64,000 nucleotides of DNA from the NCBI RefSeq assembly GCF_000002235.5, contig NW_022145607.1, forward strand, positions 1,262,001-1,326,000, read 5' to 3'. Shown in pieces: positions 34,946 through 48,868 of the stretch. Position numbers and translations under genes: made by a program. Origin of the DNA: Strongylocentrotus purpuratus. Lineage: Eukaryota; Echinodermata; Echinoidea; Camarodonta; Strongylocentrotidae. The first letter of the stretch is position 1. The number at the start of each line of letters is the position of its first letter. Below the pieces are notes generated by a model. The model was not told the origin of the DNA and searched no databases. It saw only the letters and a program-made list of their open reading frames with translations.

Positions 34946-36233
34946 GTACTGATTTGATCATATATTTTGGGACTCATAGCAAATCACTACATGTTTTGTT
35001 ATACTGTTGGTGTACTCTTTCCTATATAGTCAATCGCAAGTGTACAATTTTACTCTCCCTAGTGTTGGTACATCGATAAGAGCAAGCAGATAGGAACAAT
35101 TGATCGCTTCAGGAAGTGGAAGCGAAACGTGAACTTTTTGCCATAGTACATACACAGAATGAAGATTATAAAGATTGATATTGGATAATATATGTACCAT
35201 ATTTTTCATTGCATATGACAATTCGGAGTGCTACGGAATTGCTGATGGAGAGACGGCTATTTTAATCCTGAATACTGATGAGACTAAATAGTTTAATTTA
35301 AAGACCTACACAAATGATAAATCGAATATGTTGGTTCCTGTTTGAATTGTTTATGTACCCCTTTGGAAACTCCAAAGTGTTCCGTATATATTTGTTTTTA
35401 AACTTTTCTTGAATCAAAATGTCAGAATAACGTTTTGCCTTTGTACATGAATGAGGATGGCAACTGTCTCATGATGTAAAGTATAACAATATTTGTATGT
35501 ATTTTAATGTCAGCAACTTTTTATCCAATACAATGTTCCTATTATAACAGATTGAGATTTGACATCCAGTATGTGGATCACCCCACCCTTCCCTCACCAC
35601 CACCCCCTCACTTATTCCGATGTGAAAATGTAGTAGGATCAGTAAAGTTACCGGATTATATGCCCGGGGAAAAAAAAATCTCCTCCTCTCTGACAATCAT
35701 GGATCCGTCATTATACTGTCGTCAATAACATAATCAGGGTGTTCAGACTATCCCCCGATCGAAAGCGCACATTTTCCTTCAAGAGTAGTCTGTTTGGTGA
35801 CTGCTTTGCGACCAACGTTCTGCCTACTTCTTTTATTCTCTTTTGTGTACGACTTTAGATCATGAGCCAAGTCCTTCATTCATATTTCCCCACTACTCCC
35901 TCAGTCAACAGGTCAACATGATCTAGAAAGTATTATCATCTTCTTTGTCCGTAATGCCCACAGTCCCAATGTGATCAATCAAAAACATATTATGAAAAAA
36001 CAGTTATGAATAAACACCATCCTATCGGTCTCAAAGAATCGAGAGACTACTAAAATTAGTACATATTTTAGGGGTCAAGACTTGTTCCTCATACAAAATG
36101 AATGTTGTTGTGTTAAGGATTTTCATAATGGGGACGATATGAATACAATTTTAAAAATATAGCTGAAATTTGAATATATTTTTTAATGGTTTGTTATTAG
36201 TATTCATTTAACAAAATGTTGCTATCATAACAG
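34946..36233. other. Intron 3, first full copy of the array intron
   Basis: It contains in order: a block with 'GGAAGTGGAAGCG', a 'CTACGGAATTGCTGATGG' block, 'ATTGTTTATGTACCCC', and a relic exon start (from 35551). Next come a 'GCCCGGGGAAAA' block, 'CAAGTCCTTCATTCATATT', a 'CAGTTATGAATAAACACC' block and the next acceptor. The same order recurs in every downstream unit. Confidence 0.7.
35551..35640 (+). pseudogene. Relic of an LRR exon start inside the intron
   Basis: 'ATTATAACAGATTGAG' followed by ATTTGACATCC resembles the real exon start (CATAACAGATTGAGACTC, TTGACATC). After about 25 bp it passes into C-rich DNA with no LRR code. Homologous relics occur in every unit, for example near 37013, 38660, 45265 and 59697, mostly as AACAGGTTAAGACTTGACATCC. 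Confidence 0.55.
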
Positions 36234-36401
36234 ATTAAGACTCTTGAGATCTGCTCTGGTGATCTCAGTAAACGTCCCTCTGCATCGCGTGATCTCGCTC
36301 AGTTCATCTATAAGATGACTCATCTGAAGAAGCTGACACTCCACGATCAGTATCACGATGACTTCTATTCAAAATTATCATCGATGGCATTAACCGTAAA
36401 G
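36234..36401 (+). CDS. LRR exon 4 (56 codons)
   Basis: 168 nt, acceptor CATAACAG, donor AAG|GTATTG. Variants: K2, E5, C7, G9, K13, Y26 in place of the usual Cys, K33, H37-D38, and a changed C-terminus (SKLSSMALTVK). It is the first exon with 1462-bp spacing and the most diverged within the array. Confidence 0.75.
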
Positions 36402-37696
36402 GTATTGATTTGATCGTATATTTCAGGGCTCTCGACAAATCCCTTCATGTTTTGGATATACTAGAGGTGTAGTCTTTCCTTTTAGTCAAACGCAAGTGTA
36501 CAATTTTACTTTCCTTATTGGAACACCGTTAAGAGCACATACGAAAAGTTGATCGTTTCTGGAAGTGGATGCTAAAAGTAAACTTTCTGTCATAATATAA
36601 AAACAGAATGAAAATTATTGGAGTAATAGTGCATAATATACATTTCATATGACAATTCGAAGGGCTACGGAATTGCTGACGGAGAGACTGCCATTTCAAT
36701 TGTGAATGCTGATGAGACTAAATATTTAAATTTAAAAACCTACACAAGTGAAAAATCAATCTCTTCTTCCCAGTTTGTATTATTTTTGTCACTCTTTTGA
36801 AATTGCAAAGTGTTCCATGTATATTTGTTTTCACACGATTGTGCTATGTAAAATTACTTTTTCAAAGTACTATTTAAATCGAATGTCAGAATAACGTATT
36901 GCATATGTAAATTATTAAGGATGGCTACTGTATCATGATGTAAAGTGGAATTCGTTTAAGGTAGTTTAATGTTAGCAATTGTTTATCCAACACAATGTTA
37001 CTATTAAAATAGGTTAAGACTTGACAGCCAGTATGTAGAACGCCCCCCTCCTACACACCCTCACTCATTCCAATGTGAATATGTATAAGGGTAGTAAAAA
37101 TACCGGATCAGATGCCCGGGAAAAGAAAATACCGTCCTGTCTTTATACAATCATGGATCCACCACTTTGTAGTCAATAACATTATAAGTGTGTTCAGGTT
37201 CTCTACGGAAGAGAGGACAGGGTTTTCTCAAGAGTAGTGTGATTAGGGACTGGCTCAAGACCGTTCTGCCTTCTTGTGTTATTATCTTTTGTTCTGTAAG
37301 ACTTTAGAGCATGAGCCAAGTCCTTCATTCATATTTACCTGCTTCTCCCTCAGTCAACAGGTCAACATGATTTATAAAATATTGTACTTTTCTTTATCCG
37401 CAAAGCCCAGTCCACAGTGAGTCAATCAAAAACCTATTGATTACCTCTGTCCTTATCTATCAGTTATGAATAAACGCCATTACCTTGGTCTCAAAAGAAT
37501 CCAGGAACTATTTAAATTAGTACTAATTTCAGGTGTCAAGACTTGTACACCATCAACAAAATAAATGATATTGTGTTAAGAGTTTTTTATTGTGGCAACG
37601 GTATTAATATAACTCAAACATATTGTTGATTGTTGAATACAGTTTTGAATGTTTTGTTATTGGTATTCATTCAACATAATGTTGCTATCATAACAG

Positions 37697-37864
37697 ATTG
37701 AGACTCTTTACATCTACTCTGCTGATCTCAGTGAACGTCCCTCTGCATCACGTGATCTCGCTCAGTTCATCTGTAAGATGACTCATCTGAAGGACCTGAG
37801 ACTCCGCGGTCAGTGTCACGATGACTTCTATTCAACATCGTCATCGATGGCATCATCTGCAAAG
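37697..37864 (+). CDS. LRR exon 5 (type A)
   Basis: Type A signature: Y5, Y7, S12, S16 in the first LRR and D33, R35, R37, C40 in the second (HLKDLRLRGQC). Open, 56 codons, donor AAG|GTATTG. Confidence 0.8.
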
Positions 37865-38238
37865 GTATTGATTTGATTGTATTTTGTTGGACTCTTAACA
37901 AATCACTACATGTTTTTGTTATACTGGAGGTGTACTCTGTACCTTTATAGTCAAACGCAAGTGTAGAATTTTACTCTCCCTATTGGTACACCGTTAAGAG
38001 CAGGTACGAAAAGTTGATCGTTTCTGGAAGTGGATGATAAAAGTAAACTTTCTGTCATAATATAAAAACAGAATGAAAATTATTAGAGTAATAGTGCATA
38101 ATATACATTTCATATGACAATTCGAAGGGCTACGGAATTGCTCATGGAAAGACTGCCATTTCAATTGTGAATGCTGATGGGACTAAATATTTAAATTTAA
38201 AAACCTACAAAAATGAAAAATCGAATCTCTTTGTCCCA

Positions 38239-38610
38239 GTTTTATATTATTTTTGTCACTCTTCTGAAATTGCAAAGTGTTCCATGTTTATTTGTTTTCA
38301 CACTTTTATGCTATGTCAAATTAGTTTTTCAAAGTACTATTTAAATCGAATGTCAGAATAACGTATTGCATAATTATTAAGGATGACTACTGTATCATAA
38401 TGTAAAGTGGAATTTGTTTTTTATTATTTAGTTTTTATTATTTTTGTCACTCTTCTGAAATTGCAAAGTGTTCCATGTTTATTTGTTTTCACACTTTTGT
38501 GCTATGTCAAATTAGTTTTTCAAAGTACTATTTAAATCGAATGTCAGAATAACGTATTGCATAATTATTAAGGATGGCTACTGTATCATGATTTAAAGTG
38601 GAATCTGTTT
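38239..38610 (+). repeat. ~190-bp direct duplication in the 1.65-kb units
   Basis: The segment from about 38239 is repeated from 38431, joined by a TTTTTTATTATTTAG linker. The same pair recurs in the next four units (about 39890, 41540, 43195, 44840). Confidence 0.9.
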
Positions 38611-39347
38611 AAGGTAGTTTAATGTTAGCAATTGTTTATCCAACACAATGTTACTATTAAAACAGGTTAAGACTTGACATCCAGTATGTAGAACGCCCCC
38701 CCCCCCTCCTACACACCTTCACTCATTCCAATGTGAATATGTATAAGGGTAGTAAAAATACCGGATTACATGCCCGGGAAAAGAAAATCCCGTCCTGTCT
38801 TTATACAATCATGGATCCACCAATAACATTATAAGGGTGTTCAGGTTCTCTACGGAAGAGAGGACAGGGTTTTCTCAAGAGTAGTGTGATTGGGGACTGG
38901 CTCAAGACCGTTCTGCCTTCTTGTGTTATTCTCTTTTGTTCTGTAAGACTTTAGAACATGAGCCAAGTCCTTCATTCATATTTACCCGCTTCTCCCTCAG
39001 TCAACAGGTCAACATGATTTATAAAATATTGTATTTTTCTGTATCCGCAATGCCCAGTCCACAGTGGGTCAATCAAAAAACCTATTAATTACCTCTGTCC
39101 TTATCTATCAGTTATGAATAAACGCCATTACCTTGGTCTAAAAAAAAATCCAGGAACTATTTAAATTAGTACTTTTATTTCAGGTGTCAAGACTTGTACA
39201 CTATCAACAAAATAAATGATATTGTGTTAAGAGTTTTTTATTGTGGCAACGGTATTAATATAACTCAAACATATTGTTGATTGTTGAATACAGTTTTGAT
39301 TGTTTTGTTATTGGTATTCATTCAACATTATGTTGCTATCATAACAG

Positions 39348-39515
39348 ATTGAGACTCTTGACATCGACTCTGCTGATCTCGGTGAACGTCCCTTTGCATC
39401 ACGTGATCTCGCTCAGTTCATATGTAAGATGACCCATCTGAAGAAGCTGACACTCGACGGTCAGTATCACGATGACCTCTACTCAACATCTTTATCGATG
39501 GCATCATCTGCAAAG
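39348..39515 (+). CDS. LRR exon 6 (type B)
   Basis: Type B signature: D5, D7, G12, F16 and K33, T35, D37, Y40, with L44 (DDLYSTSLSM). Open, 56 codons. Confidence 0.8.
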
Positions 39516-40998
39516 GTATTGATTTGATTGTATTTTGTTGGACTCTTAACAAATCACTACATGTTTTTGTTATACTGGAGGTGTACTCTGTACCTTTATA
39601 GTCAAACGCAAGTGTAGAATTTTACTCTCCCTATTGGTACACCGTTAAGAGCAGGTACGAAAAGTTGATCGTTTCTGGAAGTGGATGATAAAAGTAAACT
39701 TTCTGTCATAATATAAAAACAGAATGAAAATTATTAGAGTAATAGTGCATAAAATACATTTCATATGACAATTCGAAGGGCTACGGAATTGCTGATGGAA
39801 AGACTGCCATTTCAATTGTGAATGCTCATGGGACTAAATATTTAAATTTAAAAACCTACAAAAATGAAAAATCGAATCTCTTTGTCCCAGTTTTATATTA
39901 TTTTTGTCACTCTTCTGAAATTGCAAAGTGTTCCATGTTTATTTGTTTTCACACTTTTATGCTATGTCAAATTAGTTTTTCAAAGTACTATTTAAATCGA
40001 ATGTCAGAATAACGTATTGCATAATTATTAAGGATGACTACTGTATCATAATGTAAAGTGGAATTTGTTTTTTATTATTTAGTTTTTATTATTTTTGTCA
40101 CTCTTCTGAAATTGCAAAGTGTTCCATGTTTATTTGTTTTCACACTTTTGTGCTATGTCAAATTAGTTTTTCAAAGTACTATTTAAATCGAATGTCAGAA
40201 TAACGTATTGCATAATTATTAAGGATGGCTACTGTATCATGATTTAAAGTGGAATCTGTTTAAGGTAGTTTAATGTTAGCAATTGTTTATCCAACACAAT
40301 GTTACTATTAAAACAGGTTAAGACTTGACATCCAGTATGTAGAACGCCCCCCCCCCTCCTACACACCTTCACTCATTCCAATGTGAATATGTATAAGGGT
40401 AGTAAAAATACCGGATTACATGCCCGGGAAAAGAAAATCCCGTCCTGTCTTTATACAATCATGGATCTACCAATAACATTATAAGGGTGTTCAGGTTCTC
40501 TACGGAAGAGAGGACAGGGTTTTCTCAAGAGTAGTGTGATTGGGGACTGGCTCAAGACCGTTCTGCCTTCTTGTGTTATTCTCTTTTGTTCTGTAAGACT
40601 TTAGAACATGAGCCAAGTCCTTCATTCATATTTACCCGCTTCTCCCTCAGTCAACAGGTCAACATGATTTATAAAATATTGTATTTTTCTGTATCCGCAA
40701 TGCCCAGTCCACAGTGGGTCAATCAAAAAACCTATTAATTACCTCTGTCCTTATCTATCAGTTATGAATAAACGCCATTACCTTGGTCTAAAAAAAAATC
40801 CAGGAACTATTTAAATTAGTACTTTTATTTCAGGTGTCAAGACTTGTACACTATCAACAAAATAAATGATATTGTCTTAAGAGTTTTTTTATTGTGGCAA
40901 CGGTATTAATATAACTCAAACATATTGTTGATTGTTGAATACAGTTTTGAATGTTTTGTTATTGGTATTCATTCAACATTATGTTGCTATCATAACAG

Positions 40999-41166
40999 AT
41001 TGAGACTCTTTACATCTACTCTGCTGATCTCAGTGAACGTCCCTCTGCATTACGTGATCTCGCTCAGTTCATCTGTAAGATGACTCATCTGAAGGACCTG
41101 AGACTCCGCGGTCAGTGTCACGATGACTTCTATTCAACATCGTCATCGATGGCATCATCTGCAAAG
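40999..41166 (+). CDS. LRR exon 7 (type A)
   Basis: As exon 5 except L18 for S18 (GCATTACGT). Confidence 0.8.
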
Positions 41167-42652
41167 GTATTGATTTGATTGTATTTTGTTGGACTCTTAA
41201 CAAATCACTACATGTTTTAGTTATACTGGAGGTGTACTCTGTACCTTTATAGTCAAACGCAAGTGTAGAATTTTACTCTCCCTATTGGTACACCGTTAAG
41301 AGCAGGTACGAAAAGTTGATCGTTTCTGGAAGTGGATGATAAAAGTAAACTTTCTGTCATAATATAAAAACAGAATGAAAATTATTAGAGTAATAGTGCA
41401 TAATATACATTTCATATGACAATTCGAAGGGCTACGGAATTGCTCATGGAAAGACTGCCATTTCAATTGTGAATGCTGATGGGACTAAATATTTAAATTT
41501 AAAAACCTACAAAAATGAAAAATCGAATCTCTTTGTCCCAGTTTTATATTATTTTTGTCACTCTTCTGAAATTGCAAAGTGTTCCATGTTTATTTGTTTT
41601 CACACTTTTATGCTATGTCAAATTAGTTTTTCAAAGTACTATTTAAATCGAATGTCAGAATAACGTATTGCATAATTATTAAGGATGACTACTGTATCAT
41701 AATGTAAAGTGGAATTTGTTTTTTATTATTTAGTTTTTATTATTTTTGTCACTCTTCTGAAATTGCAAAGTGTTCCATGTTTATTTGTTTTCACACTTTT
41801 GTGCTATGTCAAATTAGTTTTTCAAAGTACTATTTAAATCGAATGTCAGAATAACGTATTGCATAATTATTAAGGATGGCTACTGTATCATGATTTAAAG
41901 TGAAATCTGTTTAAGGTAGTTTAATGTTAGCAATTGTTTATCCAACACAATGTTACTATTAAAACAGGTTAAGACTTGACATCCAGTATGTAGAACGCCC
42001 CCCCCCCCCTCCTACACACCTTCACTCATTCCAATGTGAATATGTATAAGGGTAGTAAAAATACCGGATTACATGCCCGGGAAAAGAAAATCCCGTCCTG
42101 TCTTTATACAATCATGGATCCACCAATAACATTATAAGGGTGTTCAGGTTCTCTACGGAAGAGAGGACAGGGTTTTCTCAAGAGTAGTGTGATTGGGGAC
42201 TGGCTCAAGACCGTTCTGCCTTCTTGTGTTATTCTCTTTTGTTCTGTAAGACTTTAGAACATGAGCCAAGTCCTTCATTCATATTTACCCGCTTCTCCCT
42301 CAGTCAACAGGTCAACATGATTTATAAAATATTGTATTTTTCTGTATCCGCAATGCCCAGTCCACAGTGGGTCAATCAAAAAACCTATTAATTACCTCTG
42401 TCCTTATCTATCAGTTATGAATAAACGCCATTACCTTGGTCTCAAAAAAAAATCCAGGAACTATTTAAATTAGTACTTTTATTTCAGGTGTCAAGACTTG
42501 TACACTATCAACAAAATAAATGATATTGTCTTAAGAGTTTTTTTATTGTGGCAACGGTATTAATATAACTCAAACATATTGTTGATTGTTGAATACAGTT
42601 TTGAATGTTTTGTTATTGGTATTCATTCAACATTATGTTGCTATCATAACAG

Positions 42653-42819
42653 ATTGAGACTCTTTACATCTACTCTGCTGATCTCAGTGAACGTCCCTCT
42701 GCATCACGTGATCTCGCTCAGTTCATATGTAAGATGACCCATCTGAAGAAGCTGACACTCGCGGTCAGTATCACGATGACCTCTACTTAACATCGTCATC
42801 GATGGCATCATCTGCAAAG
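42653..42819 (+). pseudogene. LRR exon 8, frameshifted
   Basis: 167 nt. One base is missing in the second strand (CTCGCGGTC where exon 6 has CTCGACGGTC). The shifted frame runs into TAA within nine codons. Splice sites are intact. Before the break the exon has a type A start (Y5, Y7) and a type B second strand (KKLTL), so it is also a recombinant. Confidence 0.85.
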
Positions 42820-44297
42820 GTATTGATTTGATTGTATTTTGTTGGACTCTTAACAAATCACTACATGTTTTTGTTATACTGGAGGTGTACTCTGTACCTT
42901 TATAGTCAAACGCAAGTGTAGAATTTTACTCTCCCTATTGGTACACCGTTAAGAGCAGGTACGAAAAGTTGATCGTTTCTGGAAGTGGATGATAAAAGTA
43001 AACTTTCTGTCATAATATAAAAACAGAATGAAAATTATTAGAGTAATAGTGCATAAAATACATTTCATATGACAATTCGAAGGGCTACGGAATTGCTGAT
43101 GGAAAGACTGCCATTTCAATTGTGAATGCTGATGGGACTAAATATTTAAATTTAAAAACCTACAAAAATGAAAAATCGAATCTCTTTGTCCCAGTTTTAT
43201 ATTATTTTTGTCACTCTTCTGAAATTGCAAAGTGTTCCATGTTTATTTGTTTTCACACTTTTATGCTATGTCAAATTAGTTTTTCAAAGTACTATTTAAA
43301 TCGAATGTCAGAATAACGTATTGCATAATTATTAAGGATGACTACTGTATCATAATGTAAAGTGGAATTTGTTTTTTATTATTTAGTTTTTATTATTTTT
43401 GTCACTCTTCTGAAATTGCAAAGTGTTCCATGTTTATTTGTTTTCACACTTTTGTGCTATGTCAAATTAGTTTTTCAAAGTACTATTTAAATCGAATGTC
43501 AGAATAACGTATTGCATAATTATTAAGGATGGCTACTGTATCATGATTTAAAGTGGAATCTGTTTAAGGTAGTTTAATGTTAGCAATTGTTTATCCAACA
43601 CAATGTTACTATTAAAACAGGTTAAGACTTGACATCCAGTATGTAGAACGCCCCCCCTCCTACACACCTTCACTCATTCCAATGTGAATATGTATAAGGG
43701 TAGTAAAAATACCGGATTACATGCCCGGGAAAAGAAAATCCCGTCCTGTCTTTATACAATCATGGATCCACCAATAACATTATAAGGGTGTTCAGGTTCT
43801 CTACGGAAGAGAGGACAGGGTTTTCTCAAGAGTAGTGTGATTGGGGACTGGCTCAAGACCGTTCTGCCTTCTTGTGTTATTCTCTTTTGTTCTGTAAGAC
43901 TTTAGAACATGAGCCAAGTCCTTCATTCATATTTACCCGCTTCTCCCTCAGTCAACAGGTCAACATGATTTATAAAATATTGTATTTTTCTGTATCCGCA
44001 ATGCCCAGTCCACAGTGGGTCAATCAAAAAACCTATTAATTACCTCTGTCCTTATCTATCAGTTATGAATAAACGCCATTACCTTGGTCTAAAAAAAATC
44101 CAGGAACTATTTAAATTAGTACTTTTATTTCAGGTGTCAAGACTTGTACACTATCAACAAAATAAATGATATTGTCTTAAGAGTTTTTTATTGTGGCAAC
44201 GGTATTAATATAACTCAAACATATTGTTGATTGTTGAATACAGTTTTGATTGTTTTGTTATTGGTATTCATTCAACATTATGTTGCTATCATAACAG

Positions 44298-44465
44298 ATT
44301 GAGACTCTTTACATCTACTCTGCTGATCTCAGTGAACGTCCCTCTGCATCACGTGATCTCGCTCAGTTCATCTGTAAGATGACTCATCTGAAGGACCTGA
44401 GACTCCGCGGTCAGTGTCACGATGACTTCTATTCAACATCGTCATCGATGGCATCATCTGCAAAG
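44298..44465 (+). CDS. LRR exon 9 (type A)
   Basis: Same protein sequence as exon 5. Open, in phase. Confidence 0.8.
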
Positions 44466-45944
44466 GTATTGATTTGATTGTATTTTGTTGGACTCTTAAC
44501 AAATCACTACATGTTTTTGTTATACTGGAGGTGTACTCTGTACCTTTATAGTCAAACGCAAGTGTAGAATTTTACTCTCCCTATTGGTACACCGTTAAGA
44601 GCAGGTACGAAAAGTTGATCGTTTCTGGAAGTGGATGATAAAAGTAAACTTTCTGTCATAATATAAAAACAGAATGAAAATTATTAGAGTAATAGTGCAT
44701 AATATACATTTCATATGACAATTCGAAGGGCTACGGAATTGCTCATGGAAAGACTGCCATTTCAATTGTGAATGCTGATGGGACTAAATATTTAAATTTA
44801 AAAACCTACAAAAATGAAAAATCGAATCTCTTTGTCCCAGTTTTATATTATTTTTGTCACTCTTCTGAAATTGCAAAGTGTTCCATGTTTATTTGTTTTC
44901 ACACTTTTATGCTATGTCAAATTAGTTTTTCAAAGTACTATTTAAATCGAATGTCAGAATAACGTATTGCATAATTATTAAGGATGACTACTGTATCATA
45001 ATGTAAAGTGGAATTTGTTTTTTATTATTTAGTTTTTATTATTTTGTCACTCTTCTGAAATTGCAAAGTGTTCCATGTTTATTTGTTTTCACACTTTTGT
45101 GCTATGTCAAATTAGTTTTTCAAAGTACTATTTAAATCGAATGTCAGAATAACGTATTGCATAATTATTAAGGATGGCTACTGTATCATGATTTAAAGTG
45201 GAATCTGTTTAAGGTGGTTTAATGTTAGCAATTGTTTATCCAACACAATGTTACTATTAAAACAGGTTAAGACTTGACATCCAGTATGTAAAACGCCCCC
45301 CCCCCCTCCTACACACCTCACTCATTCCAATGTGAATATGTATAAGGGTAGTAAAAATACCGGATCACATGCCCGGGAAAAGAAAATCCCGTCCTGTCTT
45401 TATACAATCATGGATCCACCAATAACATTATAAGGGTGTTCAGGTTCTCTACGGAAGAGAGGACAGGGTTTTCTCAAGAGTAGTGTGATTGGGGACTGGC
45501 TCAAGACCGTTCTGCCTTCTTGTGTTATTCTCTTTTGTTCTGTAAGACTTTAGAGCATGAGCCAAGTCCTTCATTCATATTTACCCGCTTCTCCCTCAGT
45601 CAACAGGTCAACATGATTTATAAAATATTGTATTTTTCTGTATCCGCAATGCCCAGTCCACAGTGGGTCAATCAAAAACCTATTAATTACCTCTGTCCTT
45701 ATCTATCAGTTATGAATAAACGCCATTACCTTGGTCTAAAAAAAATCCAGGAACTATTTAAATTAGTACTTTTATTTCAGGTGTCAAGACTTGTACACTA
45801 TCAACAAAATAAATGATATTGTGTTAAGAGTTTTTTATTGTGGCAACGGTATTAATATAACTCAAACATATTGTTGATTGTTGAATACAGTTTTGATTGT
45901 TTTGTTATTGGTATTCATTCAACATTATGTTGCTATCATAACAG

Positions 45945-46112
45945 ATTGAGACTCTTGACATCGACTCTGCTGATCTCGGTGAACGTCCCTTTGCATCACG
46001 TGATCTCGCTCAGTTCATATGTAAGATGACTCATCTGAAGAAGCTGACACTCGACGGTCAGTATCACGATGACCTCTACTCAACATCGTCATCGATGGCA
46101 TCATCTGCAAAG
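45945..46112 (+). CDS. LRR exon 10 (type B)
   Basis: As exon 6 but S49 (TSSSM) for L49. Last exon preceded by a 1.65-kb unit. Confidence 0.8.
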
Positions 46113-47404
46113 GTATTGATTTGATTGTATTTTGTTGGACTCTTAACAAATCACTACATGTTTTTGTTATACTGGAGGTGTACTCTGTACCTTTATAGTC
46201 AAACGCAAGTGTAGAATTTTACTCTCCCTATTGGTACACCGTTAAGAGCAGGTACGAAAAGTTGATCGTTTCTGGAAGTGGATGATAAAAGTAAACTTTC
46301 TGTCATAATATAAAAACAGAATGAAAATTATTAGAGTAATAGTGCATAATATACATTTCATATGACAATTCGAAGGGCTACGGAATTGCTGACGGAGAGA
46401 CTGCCATTTCAATTGTGAATGCTGATGAGACTAAATATTTAAACTTAAAAACCTACACAAGTGATAAATCAATCTCTTCTTCCCAGTTTGTATTATTTTT
46501 GTCACTCTTTTGAAATTACAAAGTGTTCCATGTTTATTTGTTTTCACACTTTTCTGCTATGTCAAATTAGTTTTTCAAAGTACTATTTAAATCGAATGTC
46601 AGAATAACGTATTGCATAATTATTAAGGATGGCTACTGTATCATGATGTAAAGTGGAATCTGTTTAAGGTAGTTTAATAATAGCAATTGTTTATCCAACA
46701 CAATGTTACTATTAAAACAGGTTAAGACTTGACATCCAGTATGTAGAACGCCCTCCTCCTACACACCCTCACTCATTCCAATGTGAATATGTATAAGGGT
46801 CAGTAAAAATACCGGATCACATGCCCGGTAAAAGAAAATCCCGTCCTGTCTTTATACAATCATGGATCCACCACTTTGTAGTCAATAACATTATCAGGGT
46901 GTTCAGGTTCTTACGGAAGAGAGGACAGGGTTTTCTCAAGAGTAGTGTGATTGGGACTGGCTCAAGACCGTTCTGCCTTCTTGTGTTATTCTCTTTTGTT
47001 CTGTAAGACTTTAGAGCATGAGCCAAGTCCTTCATTCATATTTACCCGCTTCTCCCTCAGTCAACAGGTCAACATGATTTATAAAATATTATATTTTTCT
47101 GTATCCGCAATGCCCAGTCCACAGTGAGTCAATCAAAAACCTATTAATTACCTCTGTCATTATCTATCAGTTATGAATAAATGCCATTACCTTGGTCTCA
47201 AAAGAATCCAGGAACTATTTAAATTAGTCCTAATTTCAGGTGTCAAGACTTGTACACTATCAACAAAATAAATGATATTGTGTTAAGAGTTTTTTTATTG
47301 TGGCAACGGTATTAATATAACTCAAACATATTGTTGATTGTTGAATACAGTTTTGAATGTTTTGTTATTGGTATTCATTCAACATAATGTTGCTATCATA
47401 ACAG

Positions 47405-47572
47405 ATTGAGACTCTTGACATCGACTCTGCTGATCTCAGTGAACGTCCCTCTGCATCACGTGATCTCGCTCAGTTCATATGTAAGATGACTCATCTGAAG
47501 GACCTGACACTCCGCGGTCAGTGTCACGATGACTTCTATTCAACATCGTCATCGATGACATCATCTGCAAAG
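47405..47572 (+). CDS. LRR exon 11 (mixed type)
   Basis: The first strand has D5 and D7 but S12 and S16; the second has D33, T35, R37, C40, with T52 near the end. A mosaic of A and B blocks. Confidence 0.8.
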
Positions 47573-48868
47573 GTATTGATTTGATTGTATTTTGTTGGAC
47601 TCTTACTAAATCACTACATGTTTTTGTTATACTGGAGGTGTACTCTGTACCTTTATAGTCAAACGTAAGTGTACAATTTTACTCTCCCTATTGGTACACC
47701 GTTAAGAGCAGGTACGAAAAGTTGATCGTTTCTGGAAGTGGATGATAAAAGTAAACTTTCTGTCATAATATAAAAACAGAATGAAAATTATTAGACTAAT
47801 AGTGCATAATATACATTTCATATGACAATTCGAAGGGCTACGGAATTGCTAATGGAGAGACTGCTTTTTCAATTGTGAATGCTGATGAAACTAAATATTT
47901 AAATTAAAAAACCTACAAAAATGAAAAATTGAATCTCTTTGTCCCAGTTTTTATTATTTTTGTCACTCTTTTGAAATTACAAAGTGTTCCATGTTTATTT
48001 GTTTTCACACTTTTGTGCTATGTCAAATTAGTTTTTCAAAGTACTATTTAAATCGAATGTCAGAATAACGTATTGCATAATTATTAAGGATGGCTACTGT
48101 ATCATGATGTAAAGTGGAATTTGTTTAAGGTAGTTTAATGTTAGCAATTGTTTATCCAACACAATGATACTATTAAAACAGGTTAAGACTTGACATCCAG
48201 TATGTAGATTGCCTCCCTCCTACACACCCTCACTCATTCCAATGTGAATATGTATAAGGGTCAGTAAAAATACCGGATCACATGCCCGGGAAAAGAAAAT
48301 CCCGTCCTGTCTTTATACAATCATGGATCCACCACTTTGTAGTCAATAACATTATAAGGGTGTTCAGGTTCTCTACGGAAGAGAGGACAGGGTTTTCTCA
48401 AGAGTAGTGTGATTGGGGACTGGCTCAAGACCGTTCTGCCTTCTTGTGTTATTATCTTTTGTTTTGTAAGACTTTAGAGCATGAGCCAAGTTCTTCATTC
48501 ATATTTACCCGCTTCTCCCTCAGTCAACAGGTCAACATGATTTATAAAATATTATATTTTTCTGTATCCGCAATGCCCAGTCCACAGTGGGTCAATCAAA
48601 AACCTATTAATTACCTCTGTCCTTATCTATCAGTTATGAATAAATGCCATTACCTTGGTCTCAAAAAAATCCAGGAACTATTTAAATTAGTACTTTTATT
48701 TCAGGTGTCAAGACTTGTACACTATCAACAAAATAAATGATATTGTGTTAAGAGTTTTTTATTGTGGCAACGGTATTAATATAACTCAAACATATTGTTG
48801 ATTGTTGAATACAGTTTTGAATGTTTTGTTATTGGTATTCATTCAACATTATGTTGCTATCATAACAG

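Noticed and set aside
35507..35728. 73-codon frame after an acceptor-like site
   Set aside because: Low-complexity proline run and no LRR; treated as an exon relic.
38167..38361. 64-codon frame repeated in five units
   Set aside because: It lies in the intron next to the ~190-bp duplication, is broken in other units, and overlaps no splice structure.
45520..45816. 98-codon frame with MIYKILYFSV and LGLKKIQELF, also near 48444
   Set aside because: Intron sequence; homologous units have frameshifts, and it ends with the array block.
46817..47035. Overlapping frames on both strands around the GCCCGG block
   Set aside because: Mirror-image frames in repeat sequence without conservation between units.
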